Origin: Pseudomonas sp. stari2
Lineage (GTDB): Bacteria > Pseudomonadota > Gammaproteobacteria > Pseudomonadales > Pseudomonadaceae
Assembly (NCBI RefSeq): GCF_040760005.1
Contig: NZ_CP099760.1
Coordinates: 248,001-312,000, forward strand
Length of the DNA stretch: 64,000 nucleotides
Direction of reading: 5' to 3'
Part shown: positions 9,100 through 16,915 of the stretch, one piece after another
Layout: every line of letters starts with the position of its first letter
How positions within the stretch are numbered: position 1 is the stretch's first letter
The notes under the pieces: model-generated
Seen by the model: only the letters and a program-made list of their open reading frames with translations
What the model was told of the DNA's origin: nothing
The model's database searches: none
Made by a program: the position numbers and the translations under genes

Positions 9100-9796
9100 A
9101 TTCTTTACCCTTACTTGCGTTTGACTCAAGGCACATGCAGGAACTGGAACGCTCTTGGCGGAAAAGTCTGTGCATCTGCCTCCGTATAAGGTGCCCCGAA
9201 GCGCGTGTTTACGGCTCTCCGGCAGGCGAAAAAAGGCGCAACTATTCCGATGCGGGGTTGCGCCGTCTAATGCCGTAAACGCCTACCCTATGCCGAATCG
9301 GCATGAGCTTTTTTAAATGAAACTGGCGTCCCAACCGGTTCGAATACGACATTTCGGCAGGCATAAGTGCCGTGAACCGGCCATTACAGCGTAGATTGGT
9401 TATTTTTTGAACGAGTGATTTCGACGAAAATTTTCGGAAAAAGCCTACGTTTGGAATCTAAAACGCCGACTGGCTTTATCGACTCTTTCTCGATATACGG
9501 TCGCGAGGAAACACCGCGAAACGCTTTTCGCGCGCAGTGTGATCGATAAAAAGACGAGCAGAACGCTCTGGATCAATGTTTTGTCACTTTGAAAGCTCAG
9601 CGCAAGTCCGTCGAACCGCTCCGGGTTGGCGAACTTGCGTCGCAGCTTTTACCCTGACCCGGCCCTCATCGCAGGCACTCCCTGTACCCGTAGGTCACTC
9701 CGACCCTGCAACAGTCAGAACGTCCCGGCCCCCTGGTCATGCACCGGCCTTCCTCGGGCAGGCGCAATGGAAGGCAGCTATCGACTGCCTTCATGT
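9100..9796. other. Long non-coding gap upstream of gltP
   Basis: About 700 bases between the end of the Ivy gene and gltP, with no convincing coding sequence on either strand. It is more AT-rich in its middle (about 9300-9560) than its surroundings. It contains a minus-strand terminator hairpin at 9229-9264 and a short hairpin with GAAGGCAG arms at 9769-9791, just after the Ivy stop. The rest could hold the gltP promoter and a long leader, or an uncharacterised small RNA ending at the terminator. Confidence 0.55.
9229..9264 (-). terminator. Rho-independent terminator inside the gltP upstream region
   Basis: On the minus strand GGCGCAAC and GTTGCGCC form a perfect 8-base stem with a 14-base loop, directly followed by six T. 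It lies about 130 bases before the gltP start and points the same way. It therefore ends either a small RNA encoded upstream of it or a gltP leader transcript (attenuation). Confidence 0.7.
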
Positions 9797-10261
9797 TCAA
9801 TACCAGTTCGGATCTTTCTTCAGCGTTTCCATCAACAGATCCTGCATGCCCTGATCGGGTTTGCCGAGGAAGCGGTAGGTGGCATGTCGCGTGGGCGACT
9901 TGTCGGCCGGCAATCCTTCGGGCACATCGACCAGCATGGCGTAAGCGTGTTTCTTGTCGAAGCTGAATGCGACGATCAAGCGATGGTTGAGGCATTTGTC
10001 CTGCGATTCGCAGAGCGGCCCGACCAGATACTTGTCGCCGTCTTCAGTGACGGCATTCATCTGTTGGTCTGGCGTACCGGAGAGGTTCATCACCCATTCC
10101 GGCAGGCGTTCTTCCTTCTTCACCACGCCTTCCCAGGTTTCCCTGTAGTGCGGGTCCGAACTCAAAAGCTCATTGACCCGCGTCTGGCCATCATTGGCCG
10201 CCATCGCCACGGCACTACCGCCCAGAAGCAGGGCGGCTGCCAGTGTCTTTAAAGCACTCAT
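9797..10261 (-). CDS. Inhibitor of vertebrate lysozyme (Ivy) family protein
   Basis: 154 residues with a signal peptide (MSALKTLAAALLLGGSAVAMA), so periplasmic. The family's short cysteine-flanked loop is present as CESQDKC in the middle of the protein. In Ivy proteins this loop (CKPHDC in E. coli) enters the lysozyme active site; here the central residues differ and the catalytic-mimic histidine is absent. ATG at 10261 is used; an earlier TTG at 10267 is weaker. The ATG follows the DUF1328 stop by two bases, so the genes are coupled. Likely protects against lysozyme or the cell's own lytic transglycosylases. Confidence 0.85.
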   Translation of the reverse strand: MSALKTLAAALLLGGSAVAMAANDGQTRVNELLSSDPHYRETWEGVVKKEERLPEWVMNLSGTPDQQMNAVTEDGDKYLVGPLCESQDKCLNHRLIVAFSFDKKHAYAMLVDVPEGLPADKSPTRHATYRFLGKPDQGMQDLLMETLKKDPNWY

Positions 10262-10263
10262 GG

Positions 10264-10449
<186 letters not shown>

Positions 10450-10495
10450 TTAGGGGTGTTGCCGGTCTCGGCGCAACGGCGCCCAGATTCGTTGA

Positions 10496-10780
10496 TTAGA
10501 AAACCCAGCGTTCTTCGCGTGGCATGTCGCCCAGCGGCTGCGGCTGGTCGACGTCCATCATGCGCATCGCACCGTTGTCGGACTGGCTGCTGCTGACGGC
10601 GCTGAAGTGCGTTTGCGTAGCGTGCTGCATGGAGATCAGGGGCTCAGGCTGCTGACTCTGTTCCCAGCGCAGGTATTGCTGGCAGGCGATCAGGGTAATC
10701 AGCAGCGCAAGTGCGCCAAACAGAGCCTGCTGCAGATGCAGCGGCGAGATACGCATTTGGGCGGCACGTTGGCGAGTCAT
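10496..10780 (-). CDS. Small single-helix membrane protein (PA5482-like)
   Basis: 94 residues. One hydrophobic segment, LFGALALLITLIACQQYL at about residues 20-37, is followed by a polar, Gln/Ser/Met-rich tail ending PREERWVF, which should face the periplasm. Not assigned to a functional family. By position and length it matches the hypothetical gene next to algB in P. aeruginosa (from memory). It is the first gene of the unit with DUF1328 and Ivy, about 50 bases downstream of the expected start of a candidate sigma-54 promoter. Confidence 0.7.
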   Translation of the reverse strand: MTRQRAAQMRISPLHLQQALFGALALLITLIACQQYLRWEQSQQPEPLISMQHATQTHFSAVSSSQSDNGAMRMMDVDQPQPLGDMPREERWVF

Positions 10781-10841
10781 CCTGGGTTCCTCACTCTTAT
10801 TCGGTTAGGGCAGTGCATATCTGCCCGGGCTGAGAGAGGTA

Positions 10842-10858
10842 TTGCAGCCTGCATGCCA
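10842..10858 (-). promoter_or_regulatory. Candidate sigma-54 (RpoN) promoter, -24/-12
   Basis: Minus strand reads TGGCATG-CAGG-CTGCAA. Against the consensus TGGCACG-N4-TTGCW it has the invariant GG and GC at exact spacing with two mismatches elsewhere. The start point would be near 10832, about 50 bases before the 94-residue membrane protein gene. Confidence 0.55.
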
Positions 10859-10930
10859 GCTTTTTTGTTTTAAAAAAACTAATAAAAACAGTTAGTTATA
10901 AACATAATGAGAAATCATGACGACGCATCC

Positions 10931-10968
10931 TGCACGATGGCTCATCCACGGTCGTGCGAATTGCACGA
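10931..10968. promoter_or_regulatory. GCACGA half-site cluster, possible enhancer-binding-protein site
   Basis: A perfect inverted repeat TCGTGC-GAATT-GCACGA occupies 10952-10968, and another GCACGA half-site is at 10932-10937. The cluster lies 75-110 bases upstream of the sigma-54-like element, the usual distance for NtrC-type activators. algB encodes such an activator and starts 240 bases away. Confidence 0.45.
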
Positions 10969-11207
10969 ATGCTTCGTAGGAGAAATCATTCTTTTTGAAT
11001 TGAGAGCAGGGTGCGGATGTCAGAAAAGAAAGCAGGCAAATGCCTGAAAAACGCCGGTTGTTTAAAAAATCAACAAATTCAGTGAATTAGCCGTGAGGGC
11101 AGGAGAGAGCTACCCTGCTATGACTGGAATCGATCAGAATCAACCATGCAACTTGCCCGATTTTTCCGGGACTAACCCAAGACATTCACTTATGGAGCGT
11201 AGGAAAA

Positions 11208-12554
11208 ATGGAATCAGCCACTGAGCACCAAGGCCGCATTCTGCTGGTGGACGATGAATCCGCCATCCTGCGAACCTTCCGTTATTGCCTCGAAGACGAA
11301 GGTTATTCGGTCGCCACCGCCAACAGCGCAGCCCAGGCTGATGCGCTGCTGCAGCGTCAGGTGTTTGATCTGTGCTTCCTCGATCTGCGCCTCGGCGAAG
11401 ACAACGGCCTCGACGTGCTGGCACAAATGCGTATTCAGGCGCCGTGGATGCGGGTGGTGATCGTCACCGCGCATTCGGCTGTCGATACGGCGGTGGACGC
11501 GATTCAGGCCGGTGCTGCCGATTATCTGGTCAAACCATGCAGCCCTGACCAGTTGCGTCTGGCCACCGCCAAGCAGCTCGAGGTCCGCCAGCTCTCGGCG
11601 CGTCTGGAAGCCCTCGAAGGCGAGATCCGCAAACCCAAGGATGGTCTCGATTCCCACAGCCCGGCGATGAAAGTCGTACTGGAAACCGCGCGGCAGGTGG
11701 CGAGCACCGACGCCAATATCCTGATCCTCGGCGAGTCCGGCACCGGTAAAGGTGAGCTGGCCCGGGCGATTCACGGCTGGAGCAAGCGCGAGAAGAAATC
11801 CTGCGTCACCATCAATTGCCCGTCGCTGACCGCCGAACTGATGGAAAGCGAGCTGTTCGGTCACAGTCGCGGCGCGTTCACCGGGGCCAGCGAAAGCACG
11901 CTGGGTCGGGTCAATCAGGCGGATGGTGGCACGCTGTTTCTCGACGAAATCGGCGACTTTCCTCTGACGTTGCAACCCAAGTTGCTGCGTTTTATCCAGG
12001 ACAAGGAATACGAGCGGGTAGGGGATCCGGTTACTCGCCGCGCCGATGTGCGCATCCTCGCAGCCACCAACCTCAATCTAGAGGACATGGTGCGCGACGG
12101 GCGATTCCGCGAAGACCTGCTGTATCGTCTGAACGTCATCACCCTGCATTTGCCACCGTTGCGTGAGCGGGCCGAAGACATCCTGACCCTGGCCGACCGC
12201 TTCCTCGCCCGTTTCGTGAAGGAATACGCGCGCCCGGCCCGTGGCTTCAGTGACGAGGCCCGGGAAGCACTGTTGGGTTACCGCTGGCCCGGCAACATCC
12301 GTGAGCTGCGCAACGTGGTCGAGCGTGCGAGCATCATTTGCCCGCAGGAACGCGTGGAAATCAGCCACCTCGGTATGGCTGAACAGCCGGCCAACAATGC
12401 CCCGCGGGTTGGCGCGGCCTTGAGCCTCGACGAGCTCGAGAAGGCTCATATCGGCGCAGTGCTGGCGACCGCCGGCACCCTCGACCAGGCTGCCAAGACC
12501 CTCGGGATCGATGCCTCGACCCTGTATCGCAAGCGCAAGCAGTACAACCTGTGA
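11208..12554 (+). CDS. algB: Two-component sigma-54-dependent response regulator AlgB
   Basis: 448 residues, NtrC family. Receiver domain with acidic DD at 15-16, phospho-acceptor D59 (CFLDLRLG) and K109. The AAA+ domain has Walker A GESGTGKG (175-182), the sigma-54 contact loop GAFTGA (222-227) and Walker B GTLFLDEIGD. The C-terminal helix-turn-helix ends TLGIDASTLYRKRKQYNL. In P. aeruginosa AlgB activates alginate synthesis genes and is paired with KinB. Here kinB starts 10 bases after its stop. The intact GAFTGA loop means it can engage sigma-54, which fits the sigma-54-like promoter in the upstream gap. Confidence 0.95.
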   Translation: MESATEHQGRILLVDDESAILRTFRYCLEDEGYSVATANSAAQADALLQRQVFDLCFLDLRLGEDNGLDVLAQMRIQAPWMRVVIVTAHSAVDTAVDAIQAGAADYLVKPCSPDQLRLATAKQLEVRQLSARLEALEGEIRKPKDGLDSHSPAMKVVLETARQVASTDANILILGESGTGKGELARAIHGWSKREKKSCVTINCPSLTAELMESELFGHSRGAFTGASESTLGRVNQADGGTLFLDEIGDFPLTLQPKLLRFIQDKEYERVGDPVTRRADVRILAATNLNLEDMVRDGRFREDLLYRLNVITLHLPPLRERAEDILTLADRFLARFVKEYARPARGFSDEAREALLGYRWPGNIRELRNVVERASIICPQERVEISHLGMAEQPANNAPRVGAALSLDELEKAHIGAVLATAGTLDQAAKTLGIDASTLYRKRKQYNL

Positions 12555-12564
12555 GCGTGCGCCG

Positions 12565-14355
12565 ATGAAACTGGCGATGAAGTTGCGGACCCGCTTGTTC
12601 CTGAGCATTTCCGCGCTGATCACCGTGGCCTTGCTCGGGCTTATGCTCGGGCTGGTCAGCGTGATGCAGATGGCCGGTAATCAGGAGGCGCTGATTCGCA
12701 ACAACTTCGTCACCCTCGACCTGGGCCTCAAGCTGCGCCAGACCCTGGGCGATCAACTGATCATGATGCTTGCCGAGAAGCCCGATCCGGTGGCCTTCGA
12801 AGCATCGAAACAGCATTACTTCGAACTGCTCGACGAGGGCATCGCCCAGGAACAGAAGGACGACGGACGCCAGTACGGGTTCAGTCAGGCCAAAGCGGAT
12901 TATCTGAATTTCCTCCAGGCGTTCGATGTGTCCCGCGACCCGGCTGCAGCCCTGAGCGGCAGCGGCGATCTGCGTGAACGCTTCAACACCCTGCGCAACG
13001 GCTTGATCGCTGAACACAAGCACGCACTGGATAACATCAACTCCGTACAACACGCCGCCCGCGACCGGGCCCTGCTGATTGCCGGCCTGTTAGGGCTGGT
13101 GGGGCTGGCGGTGTTGATCATCGGCTTCATCACCGCTCAAGGAATTGCCCGCCGGTTCGGTGCACCGATCGAGGCGCTGGCGAAAGCGGCGGACAACATC
13201 GGCCAGGGCAATTTCGAAGTGACTCTGCCGGTGTCCTCGGCCATGGAAATCAACCTGTTGACCCGGCGTTTCGGGCTGATGGCCGAAGCGCTGCGCGAGC
13301 ATCAGGCGACCAATGTCGATGAACTACTGGCCGGGCAGCAGCGGTTGCAGGCCGTGCTCGACAGTATCGATGACGGCTTGCTGATGATCGACCGCCAGGG
13401 GCATCTGGAGCACTTGAACCCGGTGGCCCAGCGGCAATTGGGCTGGGACAGCGACCGTTTCGGCGAAGGCCTGGGCACGGCGCTCCAGCGCCCGGAGCTG
13501 GATGCACAACTGCAACTGGTGCTGCGCGGTGGCTCCCTTGAGCGCGCGCCTGAAGACCTGAGCATCGAAGTCGATGGCGAGTCGCGACTACTGACCTACA
13601 GCCTGACGCCAGTCAGCCACACCCAGGGGCATATCCTCGGTGCGGTGATGGTGTTGCACGACGTCACCGAACAGCGTGCCTTTGAACGGGTGCGCAGCGA
13701 ATTCGTGTTGCGCGCGTCCCACGAATTGCGCACACCGGTGACTGGCATGCACATGGCATTCGGGTTGTTTCGCGAGCGGGCGAAGTTTCCGGCCGAATCC
13801 CGCGAATCGGACCTGCTCGACACGGTCAATGAAGAAATGCAGCGCTTGATGCAGTTGATCAACGACTTGCTGAATTTCTCGCGATATCAAAGCGGTTTGC
13901 AGAAACTCACGCTGGCGCCGTGCTCCATCGAGGATTTGCTGGCTCAGGCGCAATCACGTTTTGCCGAGACGGCGGCGCAGAAGGGCGTTGCGTTGAACGT
14001 CGAGGTACAGAGCCCCTTGCCACGGTTGCAGGCTGATAAGGCGCAACTGGATCGGGTCCTGGACAACCTGATCGACAACGCCTTGCGTCACACCGCCCGC
14101 GACGGCCTGATCCGTTTGCAGGCGCGCCGCCACGGCGAGCGGGTGATCATCAGCGTCGAGGACAATGGCGAAGGCATCGCCTACGGTCAGCAAGGGCGGA
14201 TCTTCGAACCGTTCGTTCAGGTCGGACGTAAAAAGGGCGGGGCCGGGCTCGGGCTGGCGCTGTGCAAGGAGATCGTCCAGTTGCACGGCGGGCGGATGGG
14301 CGTCTATTCGCGGCCGGGGCAGGGCACGCAGTTCTACATGGCGCTGGCGGTCTAG
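12565..14355 (+). CDS. kinB: Sensor histidine kinase/phosphatase KinB
   Basis: 596 residues. First membrane helix at about residues 10-35, periplasmic sensing region, second helix LLIAGLLGLVGLAVLIIGF, then HAMP, a PAS domain (LLMIDRQGHLEHLNPVAQRQLGW), HisKA with SHELRTPVTG, and an ATPase domain with DNGEGIAYGQQGRIFEPF and GLGLALCKE. The partner of AlgB; in P. aeruginosa its loss gives mucoidy. ATG at 12565 chosen, ten bases after algB; a second ATG four codons later is possible. Its TAG shares the palindrome CTAG with the stop of the convergent EAL gene. Confidence 0.94.
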   Translation: MKLAMKLRTRLFLSISALITVALLGLMLGLVSVMQMAGNQEALIRNNFVTLDLGLKLRQTLGDQLIMMLAEKPDPVAFEASKQHYFELLDEGIAQEQKDDGRQYGFSQAKADYLNFLQAFDVSRDPAAALSGSGDLRERFNTLRNGLIAEHKHALDNINSVQHAARDRALLIAGLLGLVGLAVLIIGFITAQGIARRFGAPIEALAKAADNIGQGNFEVTLPVSSAMEINLLTRRFGLMAEALREHQATNVDELLAGQQRLQAVLDSIDDGLLMIDRQGHLEHLNPVAQRQLGWDSDRFGEGLGTALQRPELDAQLQLVLRGGSLERAPEDLSIEVDGESRLLTYSLTPVSHTQGHILGAVMVLHDVTEQRAFERVRSEFVLRASHELRTPVTGMHMAFGLFRERAKFPAESRESDLLDTVNEEMQRLMQLINDLLNFSRYQSGLQKLTLAPCSIEDLLAQAQSRFAETAAQKGVALNVEVQSPLPRLQADKAQLDRVLDNLIDNALRHTARDGLIRLQARRHGERVIISVEDNGEGIAYGQQGRIFEPFVQVGRKKGGAGLGLALCKEIVQLHGGRMGVYSRPGQGTQFYMALAV

Positions 14356-15968
14356 GCTTCGTCGTCCATCCGCCGGCCGGCGAGCCGCCGCCCTCGGGTG
14401 ATCAGCTCGATGAATTGCACGGCGCTCAAGGCATGGGCGAACAACCAGCCCTGACCGAACTTCACGCCTTCGCTGCTGAGTAGCGCCGCCTGGGATTCAT
14501 ATTCGATGCCTTCGGCGATTACTTTCAGATCCAGTGCCTGGGCCATGTGAATGATGTGCGGTGCCACGCCGCTGCTGGCGGCGTCATGGCCGAGCGCATC
14601 GATGAACGCCTTGTCGATTTTCAGGCAATCCACCGGCAGGGTCTGCAGGTAGGCGAGGCTGCAATAGCCGGTGCCGAAATCGTCGATCAGCACTTGATGA
14701 CCGACATCGCGCAGCGCTTGCAGGTTTTCCCGCGCCACCACCACATCGATCAGGCCGCGCTCGGTCACTTCGAACGCAATCTGCCGTGCCGCCACCCGAT
14801 GCAGGGTCAGCAGCCGTGCCATGACCTGGCCGATGCGCGGCACCATCACGTCACAGGCCGCCAGGTTCACCGAGATGTACAACTGCGGGTTGGCCCGCAG
14901 CAATTGACCCAGTTGCTCCAACAGGCGCTGGAGGACGAAATCGGTCATCTGGCGGATCTGTCCGGTGTTTTCCGCCATCGGGATAAACAGGTCGGGGCTG
15001 GTCAGCGTGCCGTCCGGCCGGCGCCAGCGCAGCAGGGCTTCGGCGCCGACGCAGTTGCGGCTGTCGAGGTCGAAGATCGGTTGATACAGCACCTGCAACT
15101 CGCCCCGGCGGATCGCGCCGTGCAGCTCGGCATCCAGAGACTGACGCTGACGCACGATCCAGAACACCAGCACACCCACCAGCGCTCCGAGCACCAGACA
15201 GAACGGCACCATCCACCACCACAGCTCCGGAATGTGCATGCCTGTGCGCGGACTGATCAGTACCAACTGATATTCCGGGTTGTCGGTGGGCATGCGATAG
15301 ATGAGATGTGTCTGGGTAACCTGCAACGCGTCGGTGGACTTCGGTGGCCACGGTTCAGTGGGCGGCCAGGCCTGTGGCACGCCAAGCACCGGAATCGCCC
15401 GGGTTCCGTGATCCAGCACCACCAGCAGGCTGCTGCCGGGGGACAGGTCGACCATGTCGGTCAGATGCCCGCGGGAAGTAGCTACGCGAAAGTTGCCGCG
15501 CCCGAGCATCAGCGCCGCGCGGTTTTCATCGGGTTCGGTGGTGGTATTCAACCAGTAGCTGTAGGTCGGGCCCTTGATGTCCGGCGGGCGGACGACTGAC
15601 AGGCCTTCCTGGCGCGGGCGGTTGGAACAGATGCGCGAGGCATCCATGTAGGCGGCTTCATAGACGAAGCGATAGTTGAAGGTCACTTGCTGCAGCGTGG
15701 CGATCATTTCGTCATCGCAACTGCGAAGGGGCTGGGCCTCGAGGTCGTCGAGGCTTTCACGCAACTGGCCGAACAATTGCTCGAGGCGGGCTAGGAAACG
15801 CTCGCCTTGGGCGTTCATTTCCTGGCTTTCGTTTTGTTCGACCTGATGCATGGCGACGAACAATCCGCCGGTAATCAGCAGGCCTGCACTGAGGACAGCC
15901 GCCAGCATCGCCAGAAACCAGGGGCGATAGAACCAGCTACGCAGCGTCTCTCGGGTAGCAACCATCAT
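14352..15968 (-). CDS. CSS-motif EAL-domain c-di-GMP phosphodiesterase
   Basis: About 538 residues. An N-terminal helix and a second helix (LVLGALVGVLVFWIV) flank a periplasmic CSS-motif domain with cysteines in LRSCDDE and SRICSNR. The cytoplasmic EAL domain has the signature as EALLRW, then EVTERGL, LIDDFGTGYCSL, KIDKAF and AEGIE, so the catalytic residues for hydrolysing c-di-GMP are present. CSS-EAL enzymes are controlled by periplasmic redox through the cysteine pair; dsbA lies nearby in the window. Start set at the ATG at 15968 (another ATG follows); an upstream TTG would add seven residues. Confidence 0.88.
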   Translation of the reverse strand: MMVATRETLRSWFYRPWFLAMLAAVLSAGLLITGGLFVAMHQVEQNESQEMNAQGERFLARLEQLFGQLRESLDDLEAQPLRSCDDEMIATLQQVTFNYRFVYEAAYMDASRICSNRPRQEGLSVVRPPDIKGPTYSYWLNTTTEPDENRAALMLGRGNFRVATSRGHLTDMVDLSPGSSLLVVLDHGTRAIPVLGVPQAWPPTEPWPPKSTDALQVTQTHLIYRMPTDNPEYQLVLISPRTGMHIPELWWWMVPFCLVLGALVGVLVFWIVRQRQSLDAELHGAIRRGELQVLYQPIFDLDSRNCVGAEALLRWRRPDGTLTSPDLFIPMAENTGQIRQMTDFVLQRLLEQLGQLLRANPQLYISVNLAACDVMVPRIGQVMARLLTLHRVAARQIAFEVTERGLIDVVVARENLQALRDVGHQVLIDDFGTGYCSLAYLQTLPVDCLKIDKAFIDALGHDAASSGVAPHIIHMAQALDLKVIAEGIEYESQAALLSSEGVKFGQGWLFAHALSAVQFIELITRGRRLAGRRMDDEA

Positions 15969-16040
15969 GGATATCCGAAGAGTTACCAATGAGTTATAGC
16001 TGCTGATTGCACTTTTGCCCTGACCGTCGGGCGGGCGTCA

Positions 16041-16820
16041 TTATTTTGTCTGGTTCAGCACCAGCAGCAACGCTGCCGTTTGCGCATCCGGAGTACCGTC
16101 GAAGCGGGAAGGGCGGAAGTGCATCTGGAAGGCTGCGAGGACATGGCGGGTCGCCACGTCCAGCTCGCCGTTCTGCGGCGTTGCGTAGCCCAGGCGCGCC
16201 AGTTGGGTCTGGAACCAGCTGATGCTCGGTAACTCCACCTCGAACCGCACTTGCTGACGGGCTACTGCCTGTTCGTCAGGCCACAAGCCAAGGCCTTCGG
16301 CAGCCAGGCGCTTCCACGGGAACAATGGGCCCGGATCAAGCTTGCGCAACGGTGCGATATCGCTGTGTCCGATGATGTGGTCCGGGCTGATGCCGTTGCG
16401 TTTGCTGATGTCCTTGAGCAGGACGATCAGCGACTGAACCTGGGCTTCACTGTACGGATACCACACGCGCCCGGTCGGAGTGTCCTTGAAGCCAGGGTTG
16501 ACGATTTCGATGCCGATCGAGCTTGAGTTGAGCCAGGTACGACCCTGCCATTCGCTTTCGCCGGCATGCCAGGCGCGCAGGTTTTCGTCCATCAGCTTGT
16601 AGATCGTGCCTTTCTTGTCGTCGCCGATCAGGTAGTGGCTGCTGACTTCACCGTGGGTCAGCAGTTGCAGCGAACGCTCGAGGGAGGCGGAGGTGTAATG
16701 CACGATCACGAATTGCACGCGGCTGTCGTGATTGGCAGAAGGATGGCTGGTGTCATAGCGCGGGCCGCTGGCACAACCGGCCAGAATGAGCAGCGACGTG
16801 ATGAGGGCAAGGAATTTCAT
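16041..16820 (-). CDS. AmpDh2-like N-acetylmuramoyl-L-alanine amidase, lipoprotein
   Basis: 259 residues with a lipoprotein signal and lipobox LAGC. The amidase_2 domain shows the zinc ligands in VIVHYTSAS, in AWHAGES and in IIGHSDIAPLRKLDPGP (His and Asp). A peptidoglycan-binding_1 domain follows at about residues 190-255. This is the layout of P. aeruginosa AmpDh2, an outer-membrane-attached enzyme that cleaves the stem peptide from MurNAc. The remembered gene order (kinB, amidase, diguanylate cyclase) agrees. ATG start with a typical basic N terminus. Confidence 0.88.
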   Translation of the reverse strand: MKFLALITSLLILAGCASGPRYDTSHPSANHDSRVQFVIVHYTSASLERSLQLLTHGEVSSHYLIGDDKKGTIYKLMDENLRAWHAGESEWQGRTWLNSSSIGIEIVNPGFKDTPTGRVWYPYSEAQVQSLIVLLKDISKRNGISPDHIIGHSDIAPLRKLDPGPLFPWKRLAAEGLGLWPDEQAVARQQVRFEVELPSISWFQTQLARLGYATPQNGELDVATRHVLAAFQMHFRPSRFDGTPDAQTAALLLVLNQTK

Positions 16821-16915
16821 GGCAGTACACGTAAGTCAGTAATGCAACAGTGTAACGTACTGACTTGCGTGCGAACGGCAAAAGGGCTGATTTAAATGAA
16901 ATGGAACAATTGTCT

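Larger units (their letters stand above)
10781..11207. other. Divergent regulatory gap between the Ivy operon and algB
   Basis: 427 bases without a credible gene, AT-rich around 10860-10920 and 11060-11090. It holds a candidate sigma-54 promoter for the leftward operon, three GCACGA half-sites upstream of it, and a small CAGGCA/TGCCTG hairpin near 11036-11049. The algB ATG is preceded by TAGGAAAA. No sigma-22-type or clear sigma-70 promoter for algB was identified. Confidence 0.6.

Noticed and set aside
9285..9318. Plus-strand hairpin ATGCCGA/TCGGCAT followed by T6
   Set aside because: The stem is effectively five bases with almost no loop, and no plus-strand gene lies upstream to be terminated.
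9631..9657. GAACTT-N16-CCTGA on the plus strand, similar to an AlgU promoter
   Set aside because: It points into the 3' end of the Ivy gene with no gene in that direction, and the -10 is off consensus; most likely chance.
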